Positions 16,474-25,060 of a DNA stretch of 64,000 nucleotides are shown in pieces. The stretch is taken from assembly GCA_016839555.1 (NCBI GenBank), contig JAEOUA010000011.1:124001-188000 (forward strand), read 5' to 3'. The notes below the pieces were generated by a model, which was not told where the DNA came from, did no database searches, and saw nothing but the letters and a program-made list of their open reading frames with translations. A program made the position numbers and the translations under genes. The DNA is from Promethearchaeota archaeon. Lineage in GTDB: Archaea > Asgardarchaeota > Lokiarchaeia > Sigyniarchaeales > SOKP01. Position 1 is the stretch's first letter; each line of letters begins with the position of its first letter.

Positions 16474-17655
16474 TTATTTCATTTCTAAAAACTCTCCTGA
16501 TATTAACAATTTACAGGGTTTAAGATACGATAATCCTGATGTTTCAGAAAAGTTTTCCAATAATTGAGCCCATTCTTTATAGTGCCTCTTCCCAACACTA
16601 AAAGGTCCAGGCATATTCATGGCGGCAATAACTGCTTTATCAATTTCTTTATAGCTATTAATAACATTCTCCTCCAATAATCTACAGGCCTCATTTAATT
16701 GAATTGCCATAAATATTTCAAGATTAAATAATCCCGCCTTTTCGGGCAGATCCATTTTAGGTTTTTCTTTTTCTGTCCATTCATAAAAACCTTTTCCTGA
16801 TTTTCTCCCCAATTTTTCTCCCTCTACAAAGTTTTTAAGCGTTTCGGCAGGAGTAAAATCCTTGGAAAGTTTTTCAGCAAAATAATTAAAACTGTCATAG
16901 ATTACATCCAGCCCTAAATAATCCCATTTGGCATACGGTCCCAAGCCTCCTTGTAAAGAAACAACATCAGCATCAATTTGTTTGTAGGAGATTCCTTTTC
17001 TTTTGCATTCTTTTAACAACCAATTAAGATAAATGCTCCCCGCAGCAGTTATTCTATTTATAACAAAACCGGGGGTTTCTTTTTCAATTTTAATTATCAT
17101 TCTCTCTCCCTTCAGACAAGGTAAGGAATTTAGAAATTTTTCTCCAATTTTTACAGTCTCATTTGATGTTTTTTCTCCTTTAATAAGCTCTATAGCTCTT
17201 AATATGATAATGGGAATAAAAAAATGCATCCCTATTACTTTATCGGGCTTTTCTGATTTTGAAGCGATTTCCGTTATGGGCATATTGGATGTATTAGATG
17301 CAAGGATAGTATGATTTGGAGTTATTTGAGATAATTTCCTGAATAAATCCTGTTTGAGCTTCATATTTTCTGGAATTGCTTCAATAATAAAATCGGCTTT
17401 CTCTACCGCTTGATTGATATGTTCTGTTTTTTCTAGATTCTTAAAAAGGTCATCTGCAGAAGCACCTAGAGACAATTGATTTTTTTTCTCAAGCGCTAAT
17501 ATATTATTTCTAATAAATTCTTCAGCATTTTCTACTTTATTTTTATCAATATCATATAGATTGACTTGATATCCTCCCATTAAAACAACTTGAGCTATTT
17601 CTCGTCCCATAATTCCATTACCAACAACTGTTACCCTTCGAATTTTATTTGTCAT
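16474..17655 (-). CDS. 3-hydroxyacyl-CoA dehydrogenase
   Basis: The enzyme oxidises 3-hydroxyacyl-CoA with NAD in beta-oxidation or works in reverse. The NAD-binding domain begins VTVVGNGIMGREIAQVVL (GxGxMG). SNTSNMPITE near residue 118 and GMHFFIPI near residue 142 carry the catalytic Ser/His region, and TPGFVINRI near residue 190 the conserved Asn. Two C-terminal 6-phosphogluconate-dehydrogenase-like domains follow (GRKSGKGFYEW ends the first), giving 393 aa. The usual HFFNP motif is HFFIP here, with the catalytic His kept. It lies 22 bases after the M28 peptidase gene on the same strand, so they may be co-transcribed. No thiolase or enoyl-CoA hydratase is nearby. Confidence 0.87.
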   Translation of the reverse strand: MTNKIRRVTVVGNGIMGREIAQVVLMGGYQVNLYDIDKNKVENAEEFIRNNILALEKKNQLSLGASADDLFKNLEKTEHINQAVEKADFIIEAIPENMKLKQDLFRKLSQITPNHTILASNTSNMPITEIASKSEKPDKVIGMHFFIPIIILRAIELIKGEKTSNETVKIGEKFLNSLPCLKGERMIIKIEKETPGFVINRITAAGSIYLNWLLKECKRKGISYKQIDADVVSLQGGLGPYAKWDYLGLDVIYDSFNYFAEKLSKDFTPAETLKNFVEGEKLGRKSGKGFYEWTEKEKPKMDLPEKAGLFNLEIFMAIQLNEACRLLEENVINSYKEIDKAVIAAMNMPGPFSVGKRHYKEWAQLLENFSETSGLSYLKPCKLLISGEFLEMK

Positions 17656-17677
17656 TTCTAAATTAATCTCATTTAGC

Positions 17678-18871
17678 TTATTTATTATTTAAATCAGAAA
17701 TAGTAGCGACGGTTGCTTTTGTTATTTTTGCAAGGAAATTAAAATCTAATTTTTCTATGGTATCTGCTTGCGTATGATAAAACGGGAATCGAAAATTGGC
17801 TGTATCTGTGAAAAATAATCCGGGAATATTTTCCTTCCAGAAAGGTCCATGATCTGATCGTAATAGATCTGGAAAAATGCTTGCAATTTGCTGATATCCG
17901 ATGTTAAAATGAGCGTATGCATAAGGAAGGTCTATCATTTCATTAGATGCATTCTGAGAGAAGGCTTCAATTATTTCATCAGAGCCTTTTGAAGCAATAA
18001 TAGTAATAAAATCCCCGATCATTTTATCAAAATCAACTTTATGGGTTTTAAAAATGCTTCTAAGTATTCTCGGAGACATTGAGGCAGGAAACCACTGACT
18101 ATTCCGTTTTTGGTTTGTATAGGCAATTGTATCAAAACATAATATACCTTTTATTTCTTTTTTGTTTTCAAGAGCTTCTTTTAACCATATTTCGCTGCCT
18201 ATAGTATAATAATCTTTTCCTTTTTTATCTATATCACCAAAAAAATCGTCACAGAATTTAAAATATGTTTGAACCTTAGGAGGAGTTTCTAAATTTATTT
18301 TTTTTATTGCCTCTTGATGAGACTTAATATAGGATTGACCCTCATTCCTAAAAGAATTAAAAAGATCATTGTATTTACTCATAAATTCGTGAATTTTTAA
18401 TGATAAATATCTATTATTTTTATTCGTTATCCCAAGTTGCTTTGCTTTTTTCTTACATTTTAATTCTATATAGGGATCTCCTTCTTCTAATGAAAAGCTT
18501 ATAAAACGTATATTATATTCCTTTTTTTTCTGAGCTAAAACTCTAGCGCATTCCAGCATTAAAGCAATACCTGAGGCATTATCATTAGCTCCAGGGCAAT
18601 TTGCAACAGTATCATAATGAGAGAGAATTAATAGTTCTGGCTGCAAGTCATTCCCAATATATCCTTCTATATTTCTAAATGCTTCATCAAATCCTTGAAT
18701 ATTAAATTCCTGTTGATTTGTTGATAAGCCAAATTTATTAAATTCTGCTATAATATAATCCGCCGCATTATTTAATTTATCTAAATTTTTAATTGGATGC
18801 CTTGGTCCCTCTAATTTTAAAATATGTTCGTAAAGAATTTTAGGATTGACTTTATTAATTAGATTTTCCAT
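17678..18871 (-). CDS. M28-family zinc aminopeptidase-like protein
   Basis: The 397 aa protein has the M28 zinc-site motifs: LSHYDT near residue 85 (His), GANDNASG near residue 95 (Asp), SFSLEEGD near residue 128 (Glu pair), CFDTIAY near residue 245 (Asp) and FPFYHTQADT near residue 371 (His). An insertion of about 90 residues, rich in Lys, lies between the third and fourth motifs. No signal peptide is present, so it is probably cytosolic. It could trim peptides or other N-terminal amides. It precedes the hydroxyacyl-CoA dehydrogenase by 22 bases. Confidence 0.85.
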   Translation of the reverse strand: MENLINKVNPKILYEHILKLEGPRHPIKNLDKLNNAADYIIAEFNKFGLSTNQQEFNIQGFDEAFRNIEGYIGNDLQPELLILSHYDTVANCPGANDNASGIALMLECARVLAQKKKEYNIRFISFSLEEGDPYIELKCKKKAKQLGITNKNNRYLSLKIHEFMSKYNDLFNSFRNEGQSYIKSHQEAIKKINLETPPKVQTYFKFCDDFFGDIDKKGKDYYTIGSEIWLKEALENKKEIKGILCFDTIAYTNQKRNSQWFPASMSPRILRSIFKTHKVDFDKMIGDFITIIASKGSDEIIEAFSQNASNEMIDLPYAYAHFNIGYQQIASIFPDLLRSDHGPFWKENIPGLFFTDTANFRFPFYHTQADTIEKLDFNFLAKITKATVATISDLNNK

Positions 18872-18927
18872 GCTTAGTTGATAAGTTTTTTAAAAGTATT
18901 CTAACTTTCTTACTGTTAAAATTAATA

Positions 18928-19965
18928 TTAAATAATATATACAAAAATAGCCCATGAAATTAAAAATGTACCAAGCCCGAGAAAAATTGAAATTGGCAAT
19001 CCCGGCAATATTTTATTTCTTTTCAAACCCTGGATGGTTATACCTGTTCCTATTATTATAGCAAGTGCAGTTAATATCAAAATGATAATATTTTCTGTAA
19101 TAACTAAAGTAGCTGATGTGAGCATACTATAAAAAACTAAATCACCAATTCCTAGTTCCAATTTGGAGGTATCATATTCAAATTCACCAGTTTTTATTTT
19201 TTCTTCAATTTCCTCATCAGAAATATCAGAAGCAAGATCAATCATCTGTTTAATGGGCCCTTTCTTGTAAAGTACGGCAAAAATATCCCATAAGGATATG
19301 CCTATAAGAATAGCGATTGTTGTCCAGAGCGGCATCATTATGCCTAATAAAGCCCCTGTAAGAAGTCCCACATATAATATGATAAAATTTTTTATGAAAA
19401 GACTCTCGGTTGTAAAATATTTATACATCATATAAATGCTAACAGCAATAATACCAATTAACATAATATAATAAGTGATATCATAGATTAATTGAATGTT
19501 AGAAAAAGGTGGGAGAGAGATAAAGATAAGATATAATATAATTTCAGCAAAAAATAGCGTCTGTAGGATGATCAAAAAACCAATACTAAAGCCAAAAATA
19601 TATTTTAAAACATTTATTCCTTTCTTTTTTACTAAAAAAATGATAATAAATGCAGAAACTACGGCAATTACTGTAAAGATAATACCGTTTAATAATCCTG
19701 CAGTAAATCCGTATTCTGCTTCTGAGAAATATCCTCCTTCTATTTGAATTCCCGCGACACAATATGTTAAATATGTCAAGAATCCCGCACAAATAATAGC
19801 AATCAATACAGGAATAGGATAAAATATTCTTTTTACTGTGAAAGTGGGAAAAAAATGAGGAACAAACTTTTTTTCTACTAATTTTTTTTCTAATTCTTCA
19901 TTTAATTCCTTAGATCTCAGAGGCTCACTATTACTTAGTTCGTTTTTATTATGGTTATCAGACAT
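18928..19965 (-). CDS. Presenilin / signal peptide peptidase-like intramembrane aspartyl protease
   Basis: The 345 aa multi-spanning protein has about nine hydrophobic segments. The two catalytic aspartates of the A22 family can be placed: ISLWDIFAVLYKKGP near residue 226 (usual YD motif, here WD) and LELGIGDLVFYSML near residue 275 (GxGD motif). The final membrane helix region holds LPGLPISIF, matching the PAL-type motif. A charged loop (SDISDEEIEEKIKTGEFEYD) separates the two aspartates, as in presenilins. It should cut within membrane helices. It is the minus-strand gene just upstream of the M28 peptidase, 56 bases apart. Archaeal homologues of this family are known. Confidence 0.82.
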   Translation of the reverse strand: MSDNHNKNELSNSEPLRSKELNEELEKKLVEKKFVPHFFPTFTVKRIFYPIPVLIAIICAGFLTYLTYCVAGIQIEGGYFSEAEYGFTAGLLNGIIFTVIAVVSAFIIIFLVKKKGINVLKYIFGFSIGFLIILQTLFFAEIILYLIFISLPPFSNIQLIYDITYYIMLIGIIAVSIYMMYKYFTTESLFIKNFIILYVGLLTGALLGIMMPLWTTIAILIGISLWDIFAVLYKKGPIKQMIDLASDISDEEIEEKIKTGEFEYDTSKLELGIGDLVFYSMLTSATLVITENIIILILTALAIIIGTGITIQGLKRNKILPGLPISIFLGLGTFLISWAIFVYII

Positions 19966-20192
19966 AATTATGAAAATATTTCTTTTAATATAGTAATCAA
20001 TAGTTATTTAAATAAAAAATGCTTTTAAAACAAATGTCTTATTTCTTTTCCTAACAAAATAGTATTTAAACATTACTATTGCATCTTTTGAACTGGCATT
20101 TTGCTCTTATTTCGATCTATATTTTTTAATAAGAAAATCTAAATATTGAAATTGTTTTAATCATAATAGTAATAAAAAGATCTGGATTCCAA

Positions 20193-20990
20193 ATGAATCG
20201 ATATGAAAAATATAAAAGGAAAATTAAAAGGTATTATAACACAATTTCGAGATACAAGGTGAAATTAAAGAGAAAATTCATTAAATTGAAACATCTTATT
20301 ATAGAAATTGGGATCTCAAAAGACGAATTTTCCTTAATAGAGCCAAAAACACGAAAAATTTCATATCCATGTCATTTGGGGGTAATTATTATTGGAGACT
20401 TTAAGAATAATATATTCACTATTATTAGAAAAAATTTAATGGGTATTTTTGGGCCCTTCTTTTATGATATTCATGATCTGGGGAAAAAAGATTCTTTAGA
20501 TTATTTTCCGGGTGATATTTTTAAGAAGGGAATAAAAAGAGAATTAAAAGAGAATAAAAAATCTTTAGAGACCCTACGTCTTCATCCCACTAAAAAATTC
20601 CATCAGCTATTAATTGAGAAGAAAAAAGAATATGATGTGGATATTATCTTAGCGATCACCGACCTTCCCTTGTATTCTAGCTATGATAAGCAAATTATTT
20701 TCCTTTTTGGCGAAACAAACTTGAAGCATTTTTGTTCAATAGTATCATCTTTTAATTTGAAAGAAGAATTCTATGAACGGCATCATAATTATAATATATT
20801 TACACGAAGATTAATAAAAGAAGCTATACATGAAGTAGGTCATTTAATTTTGGGACCAGAGCATTGTTCAAATGATTTTTGTGTAATGAAATATTCATCT
20901 GACATTTCAGATATCGACCAAAAGTCGATTCATCTCTGCGCCGAATGTTATAAAAAATTAGCAACCCAAAGAAAAAAATATAATCTTTAA
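20193..20990 (+). CDS. Archaemetzincin-family zinc protease with basic N-terminal extension
   Basis: The zinc motif HEVGHLILGPEHC near residue 212 is the archaemetzincin form of HExxHxxGxxH. It is followed by NDFCVMKYSSD and the second cysteine pair HLCAECYKKL, which bind a second zinc. The protein is 265 aa, longer than the usual roughly 180 aa. The extra part is a very Lys/Arg/Tyr-rich N-terminus (residues 1-50) and extra residues around 80-130. It is predicted to be a soluble protease of unknown substrate. It is divergent from the presenilin homologue. Confidence 0.85.
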   Translation: MNRYEKYKRKIKRYYNTISRYKVKLKRKFIKLKHLIIEIGISKDEFSLIEPKTRKISYPCHLGVIIIGDFKNNIFTIIRKNLMGIFGPFFYDIHDLGKKDSLDYFPGDIFKKGIKRELKENKKSLETLRLHPTKKFHQLLIEKKKEYDVDIILAITDLPLYSSYDKQIIFLFGETNLKHFCSIVSSFNLKEEFYERHHNYNIFTRRLIKEAIHEVGHLILGPEHCSNDFCVMKYSSDISDIDQKSIHLCAECYKKLATQRKKYNL

Positions 20991-21005
20991 AATTTTTAAA
21001 ATATT

Positions 21006-22253
21006 TTAGAAATAAATGTTTGGATTTTGACGAGCGAAATTTTTCACTATTTCTACTCTTTCTCTTCGTGCCTTTCCATAATATCTTAAGGGATATAATT
21101 CATTAATAGTTAATTCATAGATTTTTACCCAATTCTTTGCCACATTTTCGATCCTATGACTTTCAGCAACTTTTCGCGCGTTTTTTCCAAATTCTTTTCT
21201 AAGATCATCATCTTTCAATAATTTCACTATATAATCTTCGAATTCACTTAAATTATTTGCTAGATACCCCGTTTTTCCATGCTTAATTACATCAGCTATT
21301 CCGCTTCCATTCGCCCCTACATTCGGTGTGCCTTGAGCCATTGCCTCTAATAATACTAACCCTTCCGCTTCTACCCAAGACCATAAACAAGATACATCTG
21401 CTGTATTATAAAGCTTAATTAAATCATCGAAAGGTACTCTTCCCGCATAGGATATAAAATCTCTATATTTTCGTTTATTTACAATCCGTTTTACTGAATT
21501 AGAAGAAGGACCATTTTCTCCAACCAATAAGAGATGGGCATCGGGTATCCTTTTATGAATATCTTTAAATTGTTTAATAATTCTTATGGGATGTTTTTCT
21601 GGAGATAATCTTGCAACATTTAATAGTACTTTTTTGTCCTCTATTCCATATTTTTCTCGTATTCCATTGGGTTTCGGATGTTGAAAATATAAATCACTTA
21701 TTCCGTTTGTCAGGGAGATGATAGGTTCCTTAAATTTATATTCCAATAACATTTCTTTTTTTGTTTTGGTTGGAACATGACATAAATCGTATTTTTCCAA
21801 AGCTAATCGTTCATACCACCAGAGAAATTCATTCTTTACTAGCATTTTTCCAATAATCGGAAGATATTGAGAAGAGTAAAAAGTCATTGGACTATGGTGG
21901 CTTCCAACCATCGGAATTCCGTTTCTTTTTGCCCAGTGTATTCCAAGCGCGCCAATTGATGCGTGAGTCTGTAAATGAATCACATCTAAATATTTAGGGC
22001 CCGGCATAAAAGCTCTGTGAAGGGGAAAACTAAGTACAAAACCAGTGCTTTCTGCTACTCGAGCACCTCCAAGAGAGTGATAATGTAAAGTTTTTGGTTT
22101 TCCATTATGGCCGTTTTCTATTCGTGGTGCAAAAATGTGCACATTATGACCTAGTTTTGCTAATGCTTCGCTTAAAAATCTGCAAGCATGAGCAGAACCA
22201 TTTGTTTGGCTATAAAGACAAGAGAACATGCCGATTGACAATTTCTTCGTCAT
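21006..22253 (-). CDS. GT4-family glycosyltransferase
   Basis: The 415 aa protein has the GT-B layout of family GT4. The N-terminal acceptor domain begins SIGMFSCLYSQTNGSAHAC, and the HIFAPR and MVGSHHSPMTFYSSQ segments match lipid-mannosyl or diacylglycerol-glycosyl transferases. The C-terminal domain has LLNVARLSPEKHPIRIIKQF near residue 210 and EAEGLVLLEAMAQGTPNVG near residue 297 (the ExxGxxxxEA donor site). It probably glycosylates a membrane lipid or a surface glycan; the acceptor is not readable. It is convergent with the archaemetzincin gene. Confidence 0.85.
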   Translation of the reverse strand: MTKKLSIGMFSCLYSQTNGSAHACRFLSEALAKLGHNVHIFAPRIENGHNGKPKTLHYHSLGGARVAESTGFVLSFPLHRAFMPGPKYLDVIHLQTHASIGALGIHWAKRNGIPMVGSHHSPMTFYSSQYLPIIGKMLVKNEFLWWYERLALEKYDLCHVPTKTKKEMLLEYKFKEPIISLTNGISDLYFQHPKPNGIREKYGIEDKKVLLNVARLSPEKHPIRIIKQFKDIHKRIPDAHLLLVGENGPSSNSVKRIVNKRKYRDFISYAGRVPFDDLIKLYNTADVSCLWSWVEAEGLVLLEAMAQGTPNVGANGSGIADVIKHGKTGYLANNLSEFEDYIVKLLKDDDLRKEFGKNARKVAESHRIENVAKNWVKIYELTINELYPLRYYGKARRERVEIVKNFARQNPNIYF

Positions 22254-22286
22254 TTTGAAGTATTTAGGCCATATGTGATTGATTAT

Positions 22287-22325
22287 TTATCTAGATGTTT
22301 GTTTGTTTAAATACTTATCTAGACG
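22287..22325. repeat. Paired direct repeats before GT4 gene
   Basis: TTATCTAGATG at 22287-22297 and TTATCTAGACG at 22315-22325 repeat with a 28-base period, 34 to 72 bases upstream of the GT4 start on the opposite strand. Each core contains the palindrome CTAG. A pair of factor-binding sites is possible. Confidence 0.35.
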
Positions 22326-22468
22326 ATTTTGGTATTAATAAAAAAATAAGATTTCAAATAATAAAAACCTTTTTTTCAATATTTTTTTGAACTAATATTA
22401 TATTTCTATCTTTCTGAGCTCTATATTCCAATCAAAAATCTTTTTTGGCACGAATAATTCTTTATTAT

Positions 22469-22648
22469 ATGGACAAAGTAGAGAAAAAAAAGATTATACA
22501 AGATATTATTAGAAAGAGACGACTCCCGTATTCTTTAGATTTAATAGAAGTTCAAGGGAATAAATATCGAATCGTGAATAATTTTGGTTCTGAAATTGTA
22601 TATATTAAGAAAGATGATGAATATTATTTAGAAAATGAATTAGAATAA
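22469..22648 (+). CDS. Small protein, unknown function
   Basis: This is a 59 aa protein from the ATG (MDKVEKKKIIQDII); the track begins eight codons earlier at a TTG. It has a basic N-terminal helix and then short strands (YRIVNNFGSEIVYIKKDDEYYLE). I do not recognise a family. It may be co-oriented with the next gene but is separated from it by 172 bases. Confidence 0.4.
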   Translation: MDKVEKKKIIQDIIRKRRLPYSLDLIEVQGNKYRIVNNFGSEIVYIKKDDEYYLENELE

Positions 22649-22820
22649 AAAATTATTTTATTACTAAATAGATTATATTAATTCTATATAGTAGTTAAGA
22701 ATTTAAGATTGTGTTTTTTCTATATAAAATAGGAAAAAAGTACGTAATTTAAAAAAAAATAAAAACTCGTGATTAATCATTCGTCGAGTAGAGTCCAGAT
22801 CAGACAGAACGGAAAATAAA

Positions 22821-23915
22821 TTGACGGAAAAGTTTCGTGCGGTAATAGACAAAAATACATCATTGACAATGTATCAAAAGAAAAACCGATTCTATTGTAT
22901 TATCCGAAAAGATTTGGCAAAGAATTATGAAATTGAAGTAGATGCCTCTGAAGCTCCTATTTTAAACAAATTCTTAAAGGATCCGGATCCATACGAATCA
23001 AGTATGGCAGAAATCAAGATTTTAGAACAGGAAGTATTTCCAATAAATGAAACGACAAAGGAAATATTTGGAGAGGATAAAGGTCTTGAATTAAAAACCA
23101 TTAAATTGGGAATAGGAGGTAATATTACTGATTATGTGACAATAGGAGAGGAAGATCTTATTAAATTTGATGTAAAACCGACGCTTACAGGATTAATGAG
23201 TTTTATTGAAGAAAACAACGAAAGCATATTAGGGTTCCTCGATTGCAATTATATTAGAGAGGAAGGCAACGTAGAATATTTAAATTGCAGCAAAACAAAT
23301 CTTTCGGAAAATATTTATTCAATAAAATTGAAAATTCTTGCATCCATGCAACAGAGAGGCTATTATCTACAAGAAGAACATAAATATTATGGCCTTCAGC
23401 TTTATATTATCATAGAATCAAAGGTACCAAATGATGATAAATTATTGGAATTCTTAAAAGAACTAGGAATTGATTGGGAGTTAGTCTTTTTTAGAAGAAG
23501 GTTAGGAATCCACGACTGGACAGAAATAGAATGCGAATATAATTCTGATAATCTTAAAAGCTATTTGCGCGCCAAATTTGAAAGTCTCAATTATTTTGAT
23601 GTAAATAATATTAATCGGTTAATTACGAAAAATAATTTAGCATTTATAGTTGCTGATAAGATGGCATCATTATTAGATAAAATGAAGAGAGAACGCTCTT
23701 TTAAACTCGAAGGAAAAGAAATCAAACCATCCACATACAATATAAATGATTATAGTGGTGGGGATGAATATTCGAGAACTCTTAAAAAAGCAGAAATAGC
23801 GGCTGCGGCAAAACTCGCTTGTGCATATTTGGGTATTCAGAAGGAGATTAAATTTGACAGGGATGTCTCGGATGCAGAGATCCTAAAATATCAAGAAGAA
23901 TTAGCCAATATCTAA
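22821..23915 (+). CDS. Soluble protein of 364 aa, unknown function
   Basis: It starts at TTG (MTEKFRAVIDKNTSLTMY). The N-terminal 30 residues are strand-rich; the middle (IKLKILASMQQRGYYLQEEH) and the end (TLKKAEIAAAAKLACAYLGI) are helical and amphipathic. There is no signal peptide, membrane segment, cysteine cluster or recognisable catalytic motif. Upstream, a short stretch that is more G/C-rich than its surroundings (TCGTCGAGTAGAGTCCAGATC) precedes the gene and may be part of its leader. Confidence 0.5.
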   Translation: MTEKFRAVIDKNTSLTMYQKKNRFYCIIRKDLAKNYEIEVDASEAPILNKFLKDPDPYESSMAEIKILEQEVFPINETTKEIFGEDKGLELKTIKLGIGGNITDYVTIGEEDLIKFDVKPTLTGLMSFIEENNESILGFLDCNYIREEGNVEYLNCSKTNLSENIYSIKLKILASMQQRGYYLQEEHKYYGLQLYIIIESKVPNDDKLLEFLKELGIDWELVFFRRRLGIHDWTEIECEYNSDNLKSYLRAKFESLNYFDVNNINRLITKNNLAFIVADKMASLLDKMKRERSFKLEGKEIKPSTYNINDYSGGDEYSRTLKKAEIAAAAKLACAYLGIQKEIKFDRDVSDAEILKYQEELANI

Positions 23916-24264
23916 CTGTTTATTAACAAGAATTAATTTTACTTATTTAAAAATATCCTTTAATAATATCTACTAATTCTTTTAATCCATATTATAACCT
24001 ATCGTAGTTATTTATTTTTTTTTTGTTTAAGTCTTAATTCATTTTAAAATGAATGAAACTAAAATTTTAAAATTGAATTATTTAAGAAAAGGCTCTAAAG
24101 AATCGAATAATTATTCTCTATTTATTTTTTAAAATAATTTTTAAAAATTTGCTTCAATTTATTTAGTGGATTACTCTATTTTTTTAGTTTTTAACATATT
24201 TAAGAATAAATAATTAATTTTGTATGTTTAAAAATAGAAACATAAATTATAAAGGGGGGTGAAG
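23916..24264. other. AT-rich intergenic region before Hsp20
   Basis: About 350 bases contain no supportable open frame. The only notable element is an 18-base palindrome (listed separately). A TATA-like AAATTATAAA stretch lies close to the Hsp20 start, directly before the SD, so it may instead be part of the leader. Confidence 0.45.
24037..24054. promoter_or_regulatory. 18-base palindrome upstream of Hsp20
   Basis: ATTCATTTTAAAATGAAT is a perfect 18-base palindrome about 210 bases before the Hsp20 start. It could be an operator for a heat-shock or stress regulator. The AT-rich background raises the chance of accidental palindromes, but the outer ATTC/GAAT arms make this one more notable. Confidence 0.35.
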
Positions 24265-24624
24265 ATGTCGGAAGCTATTAAAGAAACAGAAGGTTCTGAA
24301 CTTGAAGAAGTAAAAGAAAAAGAAGAAATGACGGAAAGAATAATTTCACCAAGATTTTACCTTTGCGTAAAAGATAGTGGAAGGGGATATTCAGGAGAAA
24401 TTCATTTACCTGGAGTAGATAGAGAATTTATTACTCTACGGATGAATGAAAATTATTTATTAGTTACTGGTAAAACGGATAGCATTAAATACATAAGATC
24501 ATTTGGATTTGGTTGTCCAGTTGATCCTAAAACTGCCAAATCCAAATATAGGGAAGGCTTATTGACATTTGAAGTAGAATTCAAAGAGCCGGATCTCCGC
24601 ACAATTGATATAGAAGTTGCATAA
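24265..24624 (+). CDS. Hsp20 / alpha-crystallin-like small chaperone
   Basis: The 119 aa protein starts at ATG 24265, because GGGGGGTGA ends just before it; the track's GTG at 24259 lies inside that SD. After an acidic N-terminus (EELEEVKEKEEMTE region) a single beta-sandwich follows: FYLCVKDSGRGYSGEIHLPG, ITLRMNENYLLVTGKTD, FGFGCPVDPKTAKSKYREGLLTFEVEF. These are the alpha-crystallin strands, including the conserved GxLxxxVxF-type end (GLLTFEVEF). The usual C-terminal IxI tail is weak (IDIEV). It should hold unfolding proteins. Confidence 0.8.
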   Translation: MSEAIKETEGSELEEVKEKEEMTERIISPRFYLCVKDSGRGYSGEIHLPGVDREFITLRMNENYLLVTGKTDSIKYIRSFGFGCPVDPKTAKSKYREGLLTFEVEFKEPDLRTIDIEVA

Positions 24625-24687
24625 CTTCTTTTACTTCTCTTTTTTTAAAAATAGATCTATAATTCTATTAACAGTGCGATAAAAAAA

Positions 24688-24885
24688 ATGGATGAAAAAA
24701 AAGAAGAAATGAAAAATAAAAGTAAGCAAGATAAAGAAATAAAGAGAAGAATAATAATTAAACCATTTAAGGATTATAAAGTTCAAAAATGTATCGATCC
24801 TTATGATTTGTTGGCAGCTATCAATACAAATGATTCTAAAGATCAATTAAAAAGATGCCTAAATGATATGCTATTTATTCATTAA
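24688..24885 (+). CDS. Possible small basic protein
   Basis: This 65 aa ORF follows Hsp20 by 63 bases on the same strand. The N-terminal half is Lys/Glu-rich (MDEKKEEMKNKSKQDKEI); the C-terminal half (CIDPYDLLAAINTNDSKDQL) looks more like folded protein. There is no clear SD. The opposite-strand ORF of 71 aa in the same place is hydrophobic and looks like its shadow. It is a weak call. Confidence 0.3.
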   Translation: MDEKKEEMKNKSKQDKEIKRRIIIKPFKDYKVQKCIDPYDLLAAINTNDSKDQLKRCLNDMLFIH

Positions 24886-25060
24886 CTGCTTATTACAAAA
24901 AATTCTCTGCTGAAATAATCTTAGATAAAGTATATAAAAAATTATGAAATTTCAATAAGAGAAGTTCTATAATTTTTACTTTATTTATTTGGCATATCTT
25001 TTTTAAGATCTTATAATATCCATAAAAAATAAAAATATAAAATTTAAAAAATAAAGAGAT

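Noticed and set aside
24631-24846. 71 aa hydrophobic minus-strand ORF after Hsp20
   Set aside because: Phe/Ile-rich complement of a Lys/Glu-rich plus-strand ORF; no SD and no convincing membrane topology.
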